A stretch of DNA of 64,000 bases from the NCBI RefSeq assembly GCF_018599195.1, contig NZ_JAHFVK010000002.1:752001-816000 (forward strand). Reading direction: 5' to 3'. Source of the DNA: Croceibacterium selenioxidans. Lineage in GTDB: Bacteria > Pseudomonadota > Alphaproteobacteria > Sphingomonadales > Sphingomonadaceae. A program made the translations under genes and the position numbers. Shown piece by piece: positions 10,211 to 20,626 of this stretch; position 1 is the first letter of the stretch; every line of letters starts with the position of its first letter. Below the pieces are notes generated by a model. It searched no databases. It saw only the letters and a list, made by a program, of their open reading frames with translations, and had not been told where the DNA came from.

Positions 10211-10927
10211 CTAATTTTTAGGCAGTATCCGCAGCGTGGCTCGCACGGGCAGATGATCGGATGCGACGGCGGCAAGGGCACTGTGGTGGACGTGAGTGTT
10301 TTCGCAGGCCCACTCAGAAGAATAGACGATGCGATCAAGCGGGGCGATCGGGCGGCGGCTGGGGAAGCTGTTGCCGATTGACGGCGTCTGCCAGCCGTCG
10401 GTGAACTCGCGCAAAACTCCCTTGGTACGACCCCACTGATTGAAGTCGCCCATCATCACGGTCGGGCAGGGTGTTTCGCAATGTCCGCAATGGTGGAGCA
10501 TGGCCTTGATCTGGTCGCGGCGGAGCAGTCCGGACAGATCGAGGTGGGCGCCGAGAACGCGAATCCGCTGACCCTCCACCAGAAGATCGGCCCGCACCGC
10601 TCCACGCGGCTCGAGAGTCGGGAGATGCAAGGCCTGGGCATCGACGACTTCGATGTCCCGCCGAACGAGCAGGGCATTGCCATGCCAACCGAGGCTGCGA
10701 GCCCGTTTGTTGACCGGCGCAGCTCGCCACGGCGTTTCGTCGAGCAGTGCCTTGGGAAGGATGCTCTCCCGTTCGCCGAAGCGCCGGTCGGCTTCCTGCA
10801 AGGCGATCACGTCGGCATTCAGTTCGCGCAGGACGGAGATGATCCGGTCGGGATCGAAACGGCCGTCGACCCCCACGCCCTTGTGCATGTTGTAGCTGGC
10901 GAATGTGAGCTGCACCGTGCGGATCAA
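10211..10927 (-). CDS. endonuclease/exonuclease/phosphatase family hydrolase
   Basis: The 238-residue protein has the metal-dependent EEP fold: an N-terminal SYNMHKG strand, LQEAD (metal-binding Glu), GAHLDLS, GDFNQW near residue 165 and SDHLPV near residue 226. Such enzymes cleave phosphodiesters in nucleic acids or lipids. There is no signal peptide, so it is probably cytosolic. It starts six bases after the end of the PPOX-family gene and probably shares its transcript. The substrate is not predictable. Confidence 0.88.
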   Translation of the reverse strand: MIRTVQLTFASYNMHKGVGVDGRFDPDRIISVLRELNADVIALQEADRRFGERESILPKALLDETPWRAAPVNKRARSLGWHGNALLVRRDIEVVDAQALHLPTLEPRGAVRADLLVEGQRIRVLGAHLDLSGLLRRDQIKAMLHHCGHCETPCPTVMMGDFNQWGRTKGVLREFTDGWQTPSIGNSFPSRRPIAPLDRIVYSSEWACENTHVHHSALAAVASDHLPVRATLRILPKN

Positions 10928-10933
10928 CGCTCG

Positions 10934-11509
10934 CTAGTCGGGAATGGTGCCCGGATCGCCGGCAATATAGCGATCGGTGGCGCGGGCGGGCAGCCCGTCG
11001 ATGCTCTCGCGGCGGGTGCGATACTTGCCTGCCCATTCCCGCGGATCGGCCTGGGCGTGGTGCTTGATCAGCGTCGTTCGTTCGCGTTGAAGCTCCATCA
11101 AGGGCACTCCATACCCACAGCTGGTCTGTACGCTCTCCACCTGAATGTCGAAGATCTGCCGGGTCCCGGGAAGCATAGTGAAGTGAGGCGCGAGTTCATC
11201 CCAGCCGCGATCCCAGGGCACGACGGGCTCGCCCCGCCCATAAATCCGCAGAATCAGCGCGGGCTGCTGAAAATTGCAGAACATCAGCGTGATCCGCCCA
11301 TCGGCCAGCAAGTGGGCGTTGGTCTCGTTTCCGGAACCGCCGAGGTCGAGGTAGGCCACCCGCTTAGGCGACAGGATCCGAAAGCAATCATAGCCCTTGG
11401 GGCTGAGATTGATCCGCGCGCCCTCCGCCGCGGTGGCGACGAAGAACACCGGTTGCGCGGCGATCATCGCCGCGTGCCTTTCGTTCAACGCTTCGAAGAA
11501 CTCAGCCAT
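10934..11509 (-). CDS. pyridoxamine 5'-phosphate oxidase-like FMN protein
   Basis: A 191-residue split-barrel flavin-binding protein. The segment FFVATAAEGARINLSPKGYD, followed by RVAYLDLGGSGNETNAHL, is typical of the PPOX-like family often annotated as 'pyridoxamine 5'-phosphate oxidase family protein'. True PdxH residues for the B6 substrate are not evident, so a general flavin or heme/F420-type oxidoreductase role is as likely. It lies between prfC and the EEP gene on the minus strand. Confidence 0.8.
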   Translation of the reverse strand: MAEFFEALNERHAAMIAAQPVFFVATAAEGARINLSPKGYDCFRILSPKRVAYLDLGGSGNETNAHLLADGRITLMFCNFQQPALILRIYGRGEPVVPWDRGWDELAPHFTMLPGTRQIFDIQVESVQTSCGYGVPLMELQRERTTLIKHHAQADPREWAGKYRTRRESIDGLPARATDRYIAGDPGTIPD

Positions 11510-11544
11510 ACGTCCGGCTATGTCACCGGACGCGCGAGCGCAAG

Positions 11545-13068
11545 TTAACGCTCCTTGGTCGCGCCAAAGGTGATGTCGGGATTCTTCTCTTGCTGATAGC
11601 CGACATCCCAGGCCGACTTGGCCATGAACACCGGATCACCATCGCGGTCACGCGCCAGGTTGGCGCGGTTGAATTCCTCGAAACCCTTGATCGCTTCGGG
11701 CGAGCCCTTGAGCCAGCGCGCCGTGGCGAAAGGCGACGCCTCCAACGAGGCCTCCACTTTGTATTCGGCCGAGAGGCGCGAAATCAGCACGTCGAGCTGA
11801 AGCTGACCGACCACGCCGACGATCCACTGTCCGCCAAACTCCGGATAGAAAACCTGTATCACGCCCTCTTCGCTCAGGTCGTCGAGCGCCTTGCGCAGCT
11901 GCTTGGTTTTGGTCGGGTCCTTGAGCTGGACGCGGCGCAAGATCTCGGGCGCGAAGTTGGGCAGGCCGGTGAAACGGACCTGATTCTTCTCCGAGAGGGT
12001 ATCGCCGACACGCAAGGTGCCGTGATTGGGAATGCCGATGATGTCTCCGGCCTCGGCGGTGTCCGCGAGTTCGCGATCCTGGGCGAAGAACAGGATCGGA
12101 GAGTGGACCGCGATCGGCTTGCCCAATCCAGAAGGGATAAGCTTCATTCCGCGCTTGAAGGTGCCCGAGACCATGCGCATGAAGGCAATGCGGTCTCGGT
12201 GCTGCGGGTCCATGTTGGCCTGAACCTTGAACACGAAGCCGGTGACTTCATCGCGAGTGGGCTCAATCGGGCCGGCCTCGGACGGCTGCGGCCGGGGCGG
12301 CGGAGCAAAGCGGGCAATGGCGTCAATCAGTTCGGTTACACCGAAGTTCTTCAATGCGGAGCCGAAGTAGACCGGCGTCAGGTCGCCGTGGCGATAGGCC
12401 TCAATGTCGAACTCGGGATAGCCGTGCCGTGCGAGTTCCACTTCCTCCGCCATAGGTCCGGCCAGTTCCACATCGGCCTCACGCTTGCCGAGGAACTCCT
12501 TGCTCGGCCCTTCCGGGCGGCTGATCGTGTCCGTGCCGAAGTCCAACACCCCTTCGAACACGCCGCCCATCCCGATCGGCCAGGACTGGGGGCTGACGTC
12601 GAGCGCCAGGGTGTCGGCCACCTCGTCGAGCAGGTCGAAAACCGGCTTTCCTTCGCGGTCGACCTTGTTGACGAAAGTGATGATCGGCACCGAACGCAAG
12701 CGGCAGACTTCGAACAGCTTGCGCGTCTGCGGTTCAATTCCCTTGGCCGCGTCGATCACCATGATCGCCGAGTCGACCGCGGTCAGGGTGCGGTAGGTGT
12801 CCTCCGAGAAGTCTTCGTGTCCGGGCGTATCGAGAAGGTTGAAGGTCACTCCGTCGCGCTCGAAGGTCATGACCGAGCTAGTGACCGAAATGCCGCGTTG
12901 CTGTTCGATCTTCATCCAGTCCGAACGGGCCCGGCGAGCGGCGCCCCTTGCTTTCACCTCGCCCGCAAGGTGGATCGCGCCGCCTTGCAGCAGGAGCTTT
13001 TCGGTGAGCGTGGTCTTGCCCGCGTCTGGGTGCGAGATGATCGCGAAGGTGCGGCGGTTGGAAGTCAT
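11545..13068 (-). CDS. prfC: peptide chain release factor 3
   Basis: The 507-residue translational GTPase recycles RF1/RF2 from the ribosome. G1 is HPDAGKTT near residues 13-20, G3 is DTPGHEDF and G4 is NKVD. The switch region contains the RF3-typical SDWMKIEQQRGISVTSS. Length agrees with the family. The ATG at 13068 sits twelve bases after the stop of the upstream epimerase gene, so co-transcription is likely. Confidence 0.97.
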   Translation of the reverse strand: MTSNRRTFAIISHPDAGKTTLTEKLLLQGGAIHLAGEVKARGAARRARSDWMKIEQQRGISVTSSVMTFERDGVTFNLLDTPGHEDFSEDTYRTLTAVDSAIMVIDAAKGIEPQTRKLFEVCRLRSVPIITFVNKVDREGKPVFDLLDEVADTLALDVSPQSWPIGMGGVFEGVLDFGTDTISRPEGPSKEFLGKREADVELAGPMAEEVELARHGYPEFDIEAYRHGDLTPVYFGSALKNFGVTELIDAIARFAPPPRPQPSEAGPIEPTRDEVTGFVFKVQANMDPQHRDRIAFMRMVSGTFKRGMKLIPSGLGKPIAVHSPILFFAQDRELADTAEAGDIIGIPNHGTLRVGDTLSEKNQVRFTGLPNFAPEILRRVQLKDPTKTKQLRKALDDLSEEGVIQVFYPEFGGQWIVGVVGQLQLDVLISRLSAEYKVEASLEASPFATARWLKGSPEAIKGFEEFNRANLARDRDGDPVFMAKSAWDVGYQQEKNPDITFGATKER

Positions 13069-13079
13069 GGGCCGCGCCC

Positions 13080-13955
13080 CTACCGGGGCCGCACGGCTAC
13101 GTCCATGCGGAAGCTGCGCGCGGAACCAGGCTCAAGCTCCATCACGCCCGGCTTTGTACGGAAGTCACCTTCGAAGCCAGCCGGGTCGGCGAGACCCGCC
13201 CACGGCTCGATGCAGATGTAGCGCGCACCCGGCTTCTGCCAGATTCCGAGCATCGGCGTGTCCGGAAATGCGATGTCGAGCGTTGTGCCGCCCGGTTCGC
13301 CATAGCTTACGCGTCGGCTGGCAAGCTCATCCCAGATCAGCGCATCGTCTTCGAATAGTTCGGACGTCAGCATGAGCTGCCTGTCCTTTATCGGTGATGC
13401 TTCGTTGCGCGCGATCAGCCCTTCGGCATCGATGCGTCGGATAGCTTGCGGTTCGTCCTTGGCAAAGGTGATCGTATGGACCTCCTTCGTCACGCCACCG
13501 GGCAAGGGCCACGCGAACGCGGGGTGAAAGCCGAAGCTGAATGGCAGCAACGCCGAGCCCGAATTGCGCACGGTGGCGGTCATCGAAAGCGTCAGCCCTT
13601 CGAGTACGAATTCCATCTCAAGTGCGAAATTGAAGGGGTAGACGGACCGCGTCGCCTCGTTGTCCGACAGCCTGAACAACGCGCGCGACCCTGCCTGTTG
13701 AATCAGTTCGAACGGGCTCACGCGGGCGAACCCGTGCTTGGGCAGCAGGTACTCGGTTCCGTCCAATCGATAGCGGCCGCCGTTAAGCGCTCCGACGATC
13801 GGAAAAAGCAGCGGCGCATGGCCCGACCAAAATGCCGGATCGGCATCGGTCATGTACTCGCGGCCTTGCTGGTCGGTCAGCGACCACAGCTCGGCTCCCA
13901 GGGGATCGATCCGCGCGGACAGCTCTTGCGAGGCTATCGCGACGAGCTCGCTCAT
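13080..13955 (-). CDS. aldose 1-epimerase family protein
   Basis: A 291-residue protein of the galactose-mutarotase superfamily. It shows the early LGAELWSLTDQQGREYM segment, the FGFHPAFAWPL motif carrying the catalytic histidine, and a late CIEPWAGLADP with the conserved glutamate. It is closest to the LacX/YeaD-type epimerases, which act on sugar or sugar-phosphate anomers. The start overlaps the pheT stop by four bases, an odd pairing with a synthetase that nevertheless implies coupling. Confidence 0.88.
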   Translation of the reverse strand: MSELVAIASQELSARIDPLGAELWSLTDQQGREYMTDADPAFWSGHAPLLFPIVGALNGGRYRLDGTEYLLPKHGFARVSPFELIQQAGSRALFRLSDNEATRSVYPFNFALEMEFVLEGLTLSMTATVRNSGSALLPFSFGFHPAFAWPLPGGVTKEVHTITFAKDEPQAIRRIDAEGLIARNEASPIKDRQLMLTSELFEDDALIWDELASRRVSYGEPGGTTLDIAFPDTPMLGIWQKPGARYICIEPWAGLADPAGFEGDFRTKPGVMELEPGSARSFRMDVAVRPR

Positions 13956-16345
13956 CCCCGCAGAGTCGCTCCGAGCTTCGCCGCCGCCGCGACGACGCTG
14001 TCGGCAATCGCCTTCAAATCCGCGTCGGTGTAGCTCTTCTCGCCGGGCTGCAGCGTTACTTCGATCGCGAGCGACTTCTGGCCTTCCGGAACGCCAGTGC
14101 CGCGGAAGTCGTCGAACACGCGCGCCTCGACGATATTCGCCTTGTCCGCACCCTTGATCGTGCGCAACAGGTCGCCGGCAGCGAGACCGAGGGGGACTAG
14201 GAACGCAAAGTCACGCGTCACGGCCTGAAGCGCCGGTGGGGCATAAGCCGTGCGAGCGAAAGCGCCGCCGTTCTTCTTCCCCGGAATAGCGTCGAGAAAC
14301 ACTTCCGCCGCCACGACCGGACCTTCGATGTCGAAAGCCGCCAGCGTGCGCGGGTGGAGCGCGCCGAAGCGAGCAAGCACGGACTTCGGCCCCAGCCGCA
14401 ACGTTGCTGACTGGCCGGGATGGAACTGTGGTCCTGCCTCGCCCATCACCTGAAGCTTTTCGATCGGCGCGCCGGCCTCGGCCAGCAGCGCCAGCGCCTC
14501 TGCCTTCGCGTCGAACGCATCAAAGGTCGCCGCCTTGCCGGTAGCCCAACTGCGCGACTGTTTCTCGCCAGTAAGCACGACGGCGATGCTGGCGCGCTCG
14601 TCACTCGCCCCGGCGCCCCCGCGCAAGTACCGACGGCCAATCTCGAACAACCGCACACCAGCCGCACCGCGATCGACGTTGCGCTTGGCCGCCGCGAGCA
14701 GGCCCGGTAGCAATGAGGGACGCATGGCCTTCATGTCTTCGCTTATCGGGTTCTCCAGCACCCACAGGCCCCCATTGCCGTCAGCGAAGTGATCGGCGTC
14801 GGCTTGCGGCAGGAAGGACCAAGTTACCGCCTCGTTCAACCCGCGCCCTGCAGCGGCGCGGCGCAAGCGCCGTTCGAGCTGCTGCTGCGGGGTCGCGGTC
14901 GGGCGAGCCACGCCGCCGACGCGCGGTAAAGCCACGCTCGCGACGTGATCGAGACCGTGGACGCGCACCACCTCCTCGACAATGTCCGCTGCGCCGTCGA
15001 TGTCGGGGCGCCAGGTCGGCGCGGTGACCGTCCAGTCGGCCGCGACCTCGAACCCAAGCCGTTCCAGGATCGCGCGCTGGTCGGCCTCCGCGATCGCCAC
15101 GCCACCGAGGCGTTCGGCCAGCGCGGGGTCGTATGCCACTACCGCCCTGTCCATCGGCGGAGTGCCCGCGCGCACGACTTCCGAGGCCTCACCCTCGCAA
15201 ATCTCGATGATCAGCGCGGTCAGCATCTCCAGGCCGCCATCGAGGAACGCCGGATCGACGCCGCGCTCGAAGCGGGTACGCGCGTCGCTGGCGAGGCCGA
15301 GCGCGCGCCCGGTCGCCCCGATCCGTTCCGGGTCGAAATAAGCGATCTCGAGTAACACGTCGGTCGTGCCTTCCGACACTCCCGAATGCTCGCCGCCCAT
15401 GATCCCGGCAATGTCGTGCACACCGCTATCGTCGGCGATGACGGTCATCGAGCTGTCGAGTTCGTAGGTCTTCTCGTTGAGCGCCAGGACCTGCTCGCCG
15501 TCTTTAGCGCGGCGGGCGACGACCGCGCCGTTCAGTTTGGCGAGATCGTAAACGTGGGCCGGGCGGCCGAACCCAAGCATCAAGTAGTTGGTGATGTCGA
15601 CCAGCGCAGAGATGGGCCGCTGGCCCGCGTCGCGCAGAGCCGACTGCAGCCAGTCCGGCGAAGCGCCGTTCTTCACGCCGCGGATCACGCGACCATAGAA
15701 CGCCGGGCATCCTTCGGGGTCCTCGATGCGAATCTCAACGGGGCATGCGAACACACCCGGGATCGGTTTAATCTCGGGAACCTTCAGCGTGCCCACGCCT
15801 GCTGCCGCGAGATCGCGTGCAATACCGTAGACGCCCATGCAGTCCGGGCGGTTCGGGGTGATCGCTACATCGAACACCGGACTGGTGCCGCGATAGTCCG
15901 CAAAAGCGGTTCCGACCGGCGCGTCTTCGGGCAACTCGATGATGCCGTCGTGATCGTCGCCCAGCTCGAGCTCACGCGTCGAGCACATCATGCCGTTGCT
16001 CTCGACGCCGCGGATCGCGCTCTTGCGCAGCAGCATGCCGTTGGCCGGCACGACGGCACCCGGAAGGCCGAGCACACCCTTCATCCCGGCGCGAGCGTTG
16101 GGCGCGCCGCACACGACTTGCAGGGGATTGCCGTCGCCAGTGTCGACAGTCAGGACCTGGAGCTTTTCGGCGTCGGGATGCGGCGCAGCGGTCAGCACTT
16201 TGGCGATGCGGAAGCCCGCGAGCCGTTCGGCCGGATCTTCCAGCCCCTCTACCTCGATGCCGAGCGTGTTGAGGCGGGCCGAAATCTCGGCGGCAGTGGC
16301 TTCGGTTTCCAGGTACTGCTTTAGCCAGGCGAGCGAGAACTTCAT
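13952..16345 (-). CDS. pheT: phenylalanyl-tRNA synthetase beta subunit
   Basis: The 797-residue beta subunit of the (alpha-beta)2 enzyme that charges tRNA-Phe. It starts with [12 protein letters not shown], has the tRNA-binding EMAP-like domain near residues 40-150 ([16 protein letters not shown]), B5 and core domains, and ends with the anticodon-binding FDX-ACB domain ([11 protein letters not shown] to the C-terminus). It overlaps the pheS stop by four bases, the usual pheST arrangement. Confidence 0.98.
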   Translation of the reverse strand: MKFSLAWLKQYLETEATAAEISARLNTLGIEVEGLEDPAERLAGFRIAKVLTAAPHPDAEKLQVLTVDTGDGNPLQVVCGAPNARAGMKGVLGLPGAVVPANGMLLRKSAIRGVESNGMMCSTRELELGDDHDGIIELPEDAPVGTAFADYRGTSPVFDVAITPNRPDCMGVYGIARDLAAAGVGTLKVPEIKPIPGVFACPVEIRIEDPEGCPAFYGRVIRGVKNGASPDWLQSALRDAGQRPISALVDITNYLMLGFGRPAHVYDLAKLNGAVVARRAKDGEQVLALNEKTYELDSSMTVIADDSGVHDIAGIMGGEHSGVSEGTTDVLLEIAYFDPERIGATGRALGLASDARTRFERGVDPAFLDGGLEMLTALIIEICEGEASEVVRAGTPPMDRAVVAYDPALAERLGGVAIAEADQRAILERLGFEVAADWTVTAPTWRPDIDGAADIVEEVVRVHGLDHVASVALPRVGGVARPTATPQQQLERRLRRAAAGRGLNEAVTWSFLPQADADHFADGNGGLWVLENPISEDMKAMRPSLLPGLLAAAKRNVDRGAAGVRLFEIGRRYLRGGAGASDERASIAVVLTGEKQSRSWATGKAATFDAFDAKAEALALLAEAGAPIEKLQVMGEAGPQFHPGQSATLRLGPKSVLARFGALHPRTLAAFDIEGPVVAAEVFLDAIPGKKNGGAFARTAYAPPALQAVTRDFAFLVPLGLAAGDLLRTIKGADKANIVEARVFDDFRGTGVPEGQKSLAIEVTLQPGEKSYTDADLKAIADSVVAAAAKLGATLRG

Positions 16346-17442
16346 GCCCGCGCTCCTACGCCGCCCGAAAGTGTGGGCTGGTCGAGGAACGAGAAGCCAT
16401 AGTGCGACAGCCAGCGCACATCGCCGTCGAAGAAGGCTCGCAAGTCATCCATCCCGTACTTGAGCATCGCCAGGCGATCGACGCCTATGCCGAACGCGAA
16501 ACCCTGCCATTCGTTGGGGTCGAGCCCGCACATCTCGATAACACGCCGGTTGACCATGCCCGAGCCGAGCAACTCCATCCACCGATGGCCAGGAGCGTCT
16601 CCGCTGCCGCCCAGCACGCGGCGCCCGTTCTCGATCGCGAAGCCCACGTCGACCTCGACCGAAGGCTCGGTGAACGGAAAGTAACTGGGGCGTAGCCGCA
16701 GCACGATGTCCTCACGCTCGAAGAACGCCTTGAGAAAGGTCTCGAGCGTCCACTTGAGATGCCCGAGGTGAATGTCGCGGTCGATCACCAAGCCTTCGAC
16801 CTGATGGAACATCGGCGTGTGGGTAGCGTCGGAATCAGAGCGGTAGACGCGGCCCGGCGCGATGATCCGCACCGGCGCGCCTTCGGTCATCATCGTCCGC
16901 ACTTGCACCGGCGAGGTATGCGTCCGCAGCAGCATCCGGCCGCCGTTTTCGGCCGCGTCAGGGAAATAGAACGTGTCGTGCATCGCCCGGGCCGGGTGGC
17001 TCTCGGGCATGTTGAGCGCGGTAAAGTTGTACCAGTCGTTCTCGATCTCGGGCCCGGTGGCGACGCTAAAGCCGAGGTCGGCGAAGATTTCCGCCAGCTC
17101 ATCCAGCACCTGACTCACCGGGTGGACCGATCCGCGCGGCGTCTCCGGGGCAGGCAACGACAAGTCGAGCGTTTCCGCCGCCAAGCGTGTTTCGAGTTCA
17201 GCCGCTTCCATGGCATCCTTGCGCGTGGCGAGCGCATCGGTGACTGCCTGGCGCAGGCCCTGGATCTGCGGGCCTTTCACCTGCCGATCGTCCGGGCTCA
17301 TCGCCCCGAGCGTCTTGAGCAGCGCGGAGACGCTGCCTTGCTTGCCGAGGAATTCAACACGCAAAGCCTCGAGCGCGGTCAGGTCTGCCGCGCCATCGAT
17401 CCGCGTCCGGGCGTCATTTTCGAGAGCCGAATAGTCTGTCAT
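16342..17442 (-). CDS. pheS: phenylalanyl-tRNA synthetase alpha subunit
   Basis: The 366-residue catalytic alpha subunit. The class II motifs are visible: the [19 protein letters not shown] region for motif 2 and [17 protein letters not shown] for motif 3. The N-terminal coiled coil carries the '[20 protein letters not shown]'-like segment usual in this family. It begins 40 bases after the AraC-family gene and is coupled to pheT by a four-base overlap. Confidence 0.98.
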   Translation of the reverse strand: MTDYSALENDARTRIDGAADLTALEALRVEFLGKQGSVSALLKTLGAMSPDDRQVKGPQIQGLRQAVTDALATRKDAMEAAELETRLAAETLDLSLPAPETPRGSVHPVSQVLDELAEIFADLGFSVATGPEIENDWYNFTALNMPESHPARAMHDTFYFPDAAENGGRMLLRTHTSPVQVRTMMTEGAPVRIIAPGRVYRSDSDATHTPMFHQVEGLVIDRDIHLGHLKWTLETFLKAFFEREDIVLRLRPSYFPFTEPSVEVDVGFAIENGRRVLGGSGDAPGHRWMELLGSGMVNRRVIEMCGLDPNEWQGFAFGIGVDRLAMLKYGMDDLRAFFDGDVRWLSHYGFSFLDQPTLSGGVGARA

Positions 17443-17482
17443 CGCGCGCGCCTGTAGCGGGCGGAGCGCGCCGCCCCAACCC

Positions 17483-18427
17483 CTATTCGCTAATCGCGCC
17501 CGGCTCGGATGTATAGCGCAACACTGTGGGCAAGTCGGTTTCCGGTGCCGCGCCCTGGTCGGCCATGCGTTGCGCCATGATCTTCTCGAGGATCGGGTGG
17601 GGCGCCTCGGCGTATTCGGTAGGCGTCATCCCCATGAACGAGCGGAAGTCGCGGACGAATTGCGCCTGGTCGAAGTATTGGCCGTCCAGCGCGCTGCTCC
17701 AGTTGTGCGTGGGATCGAGCATGTACTGGGCAAGGCTGCGGAGGAAGCGCTGTCGCCGTAGCAGGACTTTCGGAGGAAATCCGAAGTAGCGGCTGCAGAA
17801 CCGCTCCAGCGACCGGTGGTTCATACTGAGCCGTTCGCCGAGTTCGGCAACGTTGGCCATGTCGGGATCGCGTAGCGCGGCCTGGCACGCCAGTATCTGT
17901 TGTTCCTGCGGCACCGGCCGGTTCACCAGACGCATGAGATAGTCGTTGATGCTGCTCGCGATGAGGTCCGCGTCACCCTCGGCGTTCTGGACTATCTCGT
18001 GAATGGGCCGGAACAGGGAATAGGCCGGATGGTCCATGCCGTTGACGGTGCGATCGCTCAGGTGGTTCGCGGGCTCGTCGATGAACTTCGCCCAGCCCGC
18101 GGGCTGCAGTCCCAGGCCCCAGACGCGGGACCGCGTTACGCCGAAGTTGATGGCCTTGCTGGTCGGGCCATTGGCGACGAACGGCCATTGCGGCAGCAAT
18201 TCCCCTTCACCGATGCAGGCGACCGGTGGAGGACCTTCGGTGAACCGGAGAGCCGCCCATTCGGGATGGAGGCAATCCTCGATCAGGTCATCCGATGCGC
18301 ACTCAACAGTGGTGGCATAGAGCGCGGTAAAATAGGGCTCGATCGCCTTCGACAGGCGATAAAACTTCACAGCAATGGGGAAGTCGGCCTTCATTGCCCC
18401 TTGCGACCCGGACCCCAAGAATTGCAC
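17483..18427 (-). CDS. AraC family transcriptional regulator
   Basis: A 314-residue protein. The last third is an AraC-type double helix-turn-helix (about residues 195-290): [19 protein letters not shown], then [21 protein letters not shown]. The N-terminal 190 residues look like a sensing domain with no named family that I recognise. The start may be an internal ATG twelve codons in (18394). The gene sits between rplT and pheS, positions that are adjacent in many genomes. Its target is unknown. Confidence 0.88.
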   Translation of the reverse strand: MQFLGSGSQGAMKADFPIAVKFYRLSKAIEPYFTALYATTVECASDDLIEDCLHPEWAALRFTEGPPPVACIGEGELLPQWPFVANGPTSKAINFGVTRSRVWGLGLQPAGWAKFIDEPANHLSDRTVNGMDHPAYSLFRPIHEIVQNAEGDADLIASSINDYLMRLVNRPVPQEQQILACQAALRDPDMANVAELGERLSMNHRSLERFCSRYFGFPPKVLLRRQRFLRSLAQYMLDPTHNWSSALDGQYFDQAQFVRDFRSFMGMTPTEYAEAPHPILEKIMAQRMADQGAAPETDLPTVLRYTSEPGAISE

Positions 18428-18562
18428 GGCTTGTTAGCCGGACGAACGAGAGAATTCGTTCGTGCTTATGGGAACATAAGCTCGTTACTGACAAGCCTCG
18501 ATATTCCCGCGGCGCAACTCAGTAATAACCCCTAGACGATTTGTCCGGGTTTCCCGCCACAC

Positions 18563-18612
18563 GCAAAAAGAGAAGGGCGCGAACGGCATCCCGTTCACGC
18601 CCTTCTGCTTTT
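18563..18612 (-). terminator. rho-independent terminator of rpmI-rplT
   Basis: A long stem pairs 18572-18586 with 18591-18605 (GAAGGGCG and GAACGG segments opposite their complements, with one C/A mismatch) and loops on CATC. On the minus strand it is followed by a U run ending at 18565. It lies 15 bases after the rplT stop and separates the ribosomal operon from the AraC-pheST group. Confidence 0.88.
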
Positions 18613-18626
18613 AACGTCGGCAGGCC

Positions 18627-18986
18627 TCAGGCCGGCAGGGCGGCCTTCGCCTGCTGGATGATCGAGGCGAACGCACCGCCTTCGTTCATCGCCAGGTCGG
18701 CCATGACCTTCCGGTCGAGTTCGATCCCGGCGAGCTTGGCGCCGTGGATGAACTGCGAGTAGCTCAATCCTTCCGCACGGACCGCGGCGTTGATACGCTG
18801 GATCCACAGAGCGCGGAAAGTCCGCTTCTTCACCTTGCGGTCACGGTAGGCATACTGCCCAGCCTTCTCGACCGCCTGACGGGCGACGCGGATGGTGTTC
18901 TTGCGGCGACCGCGATAGCCCTTGGCCTGGTCGAGAATCCGCTTGTGCTTCTGGCGAGTGGTTACGCCACGCTTGATACGGGACAT
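18627..18986 (-). CDS. rplT: 50S ribosomal protein L20
   Basis: The 119-residue basic protein starts [18 protein letters not shown] and contains [19 protein letters not shown] and the [11 protein letters not shown] segment, all hallmark L20 sequences. L20 is needed for early assembly of the large subunit and in some bacteria represses its own operon. It lies 28 bases after rpmI and ends at a strong terminator. Confidence 0.98.
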   Translation of the reverse strand: MSRIKRGVTTRQKHKRILDQAKGYRGRRKNTIRVARQAVEKAGQYAYRDRKVKKRTFRALWIQRINAAVRAEGLSYSQFIHGAKLAGIELDRKVMADLAMNEGGAFASIIQQAKAALPA

Positions 18987-19014
18987 GTCGAAATACTCCT
19001 GTCTCTAACCGGGC

Positions 19015-19218
19015 TCAATCGAGGCCGTAGGGGGCCCACTTCTTGATCGTCTTCGCATCGGCGTCGGCGATCACGGTGGTGCCGCGGTTCTGGCGGATGT
19101 ACTTCGCATTGTGGCTGATCAGGCGGTGGCGCTTGCCAGCGACACCATGCTTGACCTTGCCGGTGGCGGTGATCTTGAAGCGCTTCTTCACACCGCTCTT
19201 GGTCTTCAGCTTGGGCAT
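19015..19218 (-). CDS. rpmI: 50S ribosomal protein L35
   Basis: A 67-residue basic protein: [20 protein letters not shown], then [16 protein letters not shown], matching L35. The ATG at 19218 follows AAGGAG with ideal spacing; the longer frame to 19323 adds an unrelated 35-residue head and is rejected. infC, commonly just upstream of rpmI, is not here: the divergent neighbour is a VOC-family gene. Confidence 0.97.
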   Translation of the reverse strand: MPKLKTKSGVKKRFKITATGKVKHGVAGKRHRLISHNAKYIRQNRGTTVIADADAKTIKKWAPYGLD

Positions 19219-19421
19219 TTTCGTCTCCTTGTTCAGGGACACGTCCAAACCAGCCCTGGCAGCCCATGTGAGCCAGGCCGGCCGATGATTACGTGTCTGT
19301 GAAGCGCGGGCCCTTAGGCGCAAGCGGTGGCAATGGCAAGGCCGAGCTATATCCCGGAAGCGTTTCCCGCTCGCCGCAGCCGGATGCTACATGACGGACC
19401 TGCCCGACTCGGAGAGAGACA

Positions 19422-19838
19422 ATGGAAAATGAGAACCAGGGCCCGGCGAGCGGCGTAGCCGCGCATCTCACGATTCGCGACGGCCGCGGGACCGAAGCCG
19501 TGAAATTCTACGAGCAGGCTTTCGGTGCGAAGGAGCACATGCACCACATGGCCGATGACGGAAAGCGGCTGATGCATTCCCATCTGTCGATCAACGGCGG
19601 TTCGCTGATGCTCAACGATGACTTTCCCGAATATCGCGACGGTGGCGACGTCCGCCCGCCCGCCGGCATCACGCTGCACCTGCAGGTGCCCGACGCGGAC
19701 GCCGCCTGGCAAAGGGCCGTAGATGCCGGAGCCAAAGTGGTGTTCCCGCTCGAAGACCAGTTCTGGGGCGACCGCTACGGACAGGTCGAGGACCCGTTCG
19801 GCTTCACCTGGTCGATCGGCGGGCCCAAGAAGGAGTAG
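19422..19838 (+). CDS. VOC/PhnB-like glyoxalase-fold protein
   Basis: The 138-residue cytosolic protein contains AAHLTIRDGRGTEAVKFYEQ and the late DRYGQVEDPFGFTWSI, typical of PhnB-like members of the vicinal-oxygen-chelate superfamily. These include many 'glyoxalase/bleomycin resistance' annotations with no proven substrate. GGAGAGAGAC precedes the ATG. It is convergent with hisN, with eleven bases between. Confidence 0.87.
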   Translation: MENENQGPASGVAAHLTIRDGRGTEAVKFYEQAFGAKEHMHHMADDGKRLMHSHLSINGGSLMLNDDFPEYRDGGDVRPPAGITLHLQVPDADAAWQRAVDAGAKVVFPLEDQFWGDRYGQVEDPFGFTWSIGGPKKE

Positions 19839-19849
19839 GGGCGAGAGCC

Positions 19850-20626
19850 TCAGCCGCCCAAGGCCTCGAGCACATCCTCCAGACGCGCGGGATCGCCGAT
19901 GGCCAGGACATGGCCGTCGGAACCCGCGTGCAATGGTTCGCCGTTCCAGTCGCACATCAGGCCACCCGCACCCTCTACCACGGGCACCAAGGCCGCGAAG
20001 TCGTGGAGCTTGAGGCCGCTTTCGCAGACCACGTCGACGAAGCCCGTCGCGAGCAGGGCGTAGTTGTAGCAGTCGCCACCCATGACCATGCGCTTGTGGT
20101 CCGTCTTCTGGGCGAGCGCCATGAATTGGTCGCCTTCTTCATGGGTGAAATACTGCGGGCCGGTCGTGGCGATGGTCGCGTCGGAGAGCTGGCGGCAGGC
20201 TCGCGCCGTGACGGGCTGGCCGTTGAGCGTGGTAGGTTGCCCCGCCACGCCGAGCCAGCGTTCGCCCAGGATCGGCTGGTCGATCACGCCGAGGACCGGG
20301 AAGCCATCGACCAGCAGAGCGATCAGGGTCCCAAACGTCGCGCGTCCGGCGAGAAAGGCGCAAGTTCCATCGACCGGGTCGAGCACCCATTGCCTGCCCG
20401 AGCGCCCCTCGCTTACGCCGAATTCTTCGCCATGGATTCCATCCTGCGGCACTTCCGCCGTGAGAATCCGACGCATCGCTTCTTCGGCGGATCGGTCGGC
20501 GATGGTCACTGGTGTCGCGTCACCCTTTCGCTCGGCGTCGACAGGCGTGCGGAAATACGGCCTGATCGCCTCGCGGGCGGCATCGGCAAGGCGGTGGGCG
20601 AGAGCGATTTCGGCGGTCAGGTTCAT
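19850..20626 (-). CDS. hisN: histidinol-phosphatase HisN (inositol-monophosphatase family)
   Basis: The 258-residue magnesium-dependent phosphatase has IHGEEFG and WVLDPVDGT, the metal-binding motifs of the IMPase superfamily. The variant with GTCAFLAGRATFGTLIAL fits the HisN subgroup that makes histidinol in actinobacteria and alphaproteobacteria. A broader inositol-phosphatase activity cannot be excluded. The start overlaps the cupin stop by four bases, so it is read from the prs-cupin-hisN transcript. Confidence 0.88.
   Translation of the reverse strand: MNLTAEIALAHRLADAAREAIRPYFRTPVDAERKGDATPVTIADRSAEEAMRRILTAEVPQDGIHGEEFGVSEGRSGRQWVLDPVDGTCAFLAGRATFGTLIALLVDGFPVLGVIDQPILGERWLGVAGQPTTLNGQPVTARACRQLSDATIATTGPQYFTHEEGDQFMALAQKTDHKRMVMGGDCYNYALLATGFVDVVCESGLKLHDFAALVPVVEGAGGLMCDWNGEPLHAGSDGHVLAIGDPARLEDVLEALGG

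Noticed and set aside
11590-13221. 543-codon plus-strand frame opposite prfC
   Set aside because: It is a mirror of the highly conserved RF3 gene; its composition reflects third-position GC and no motif is seen.
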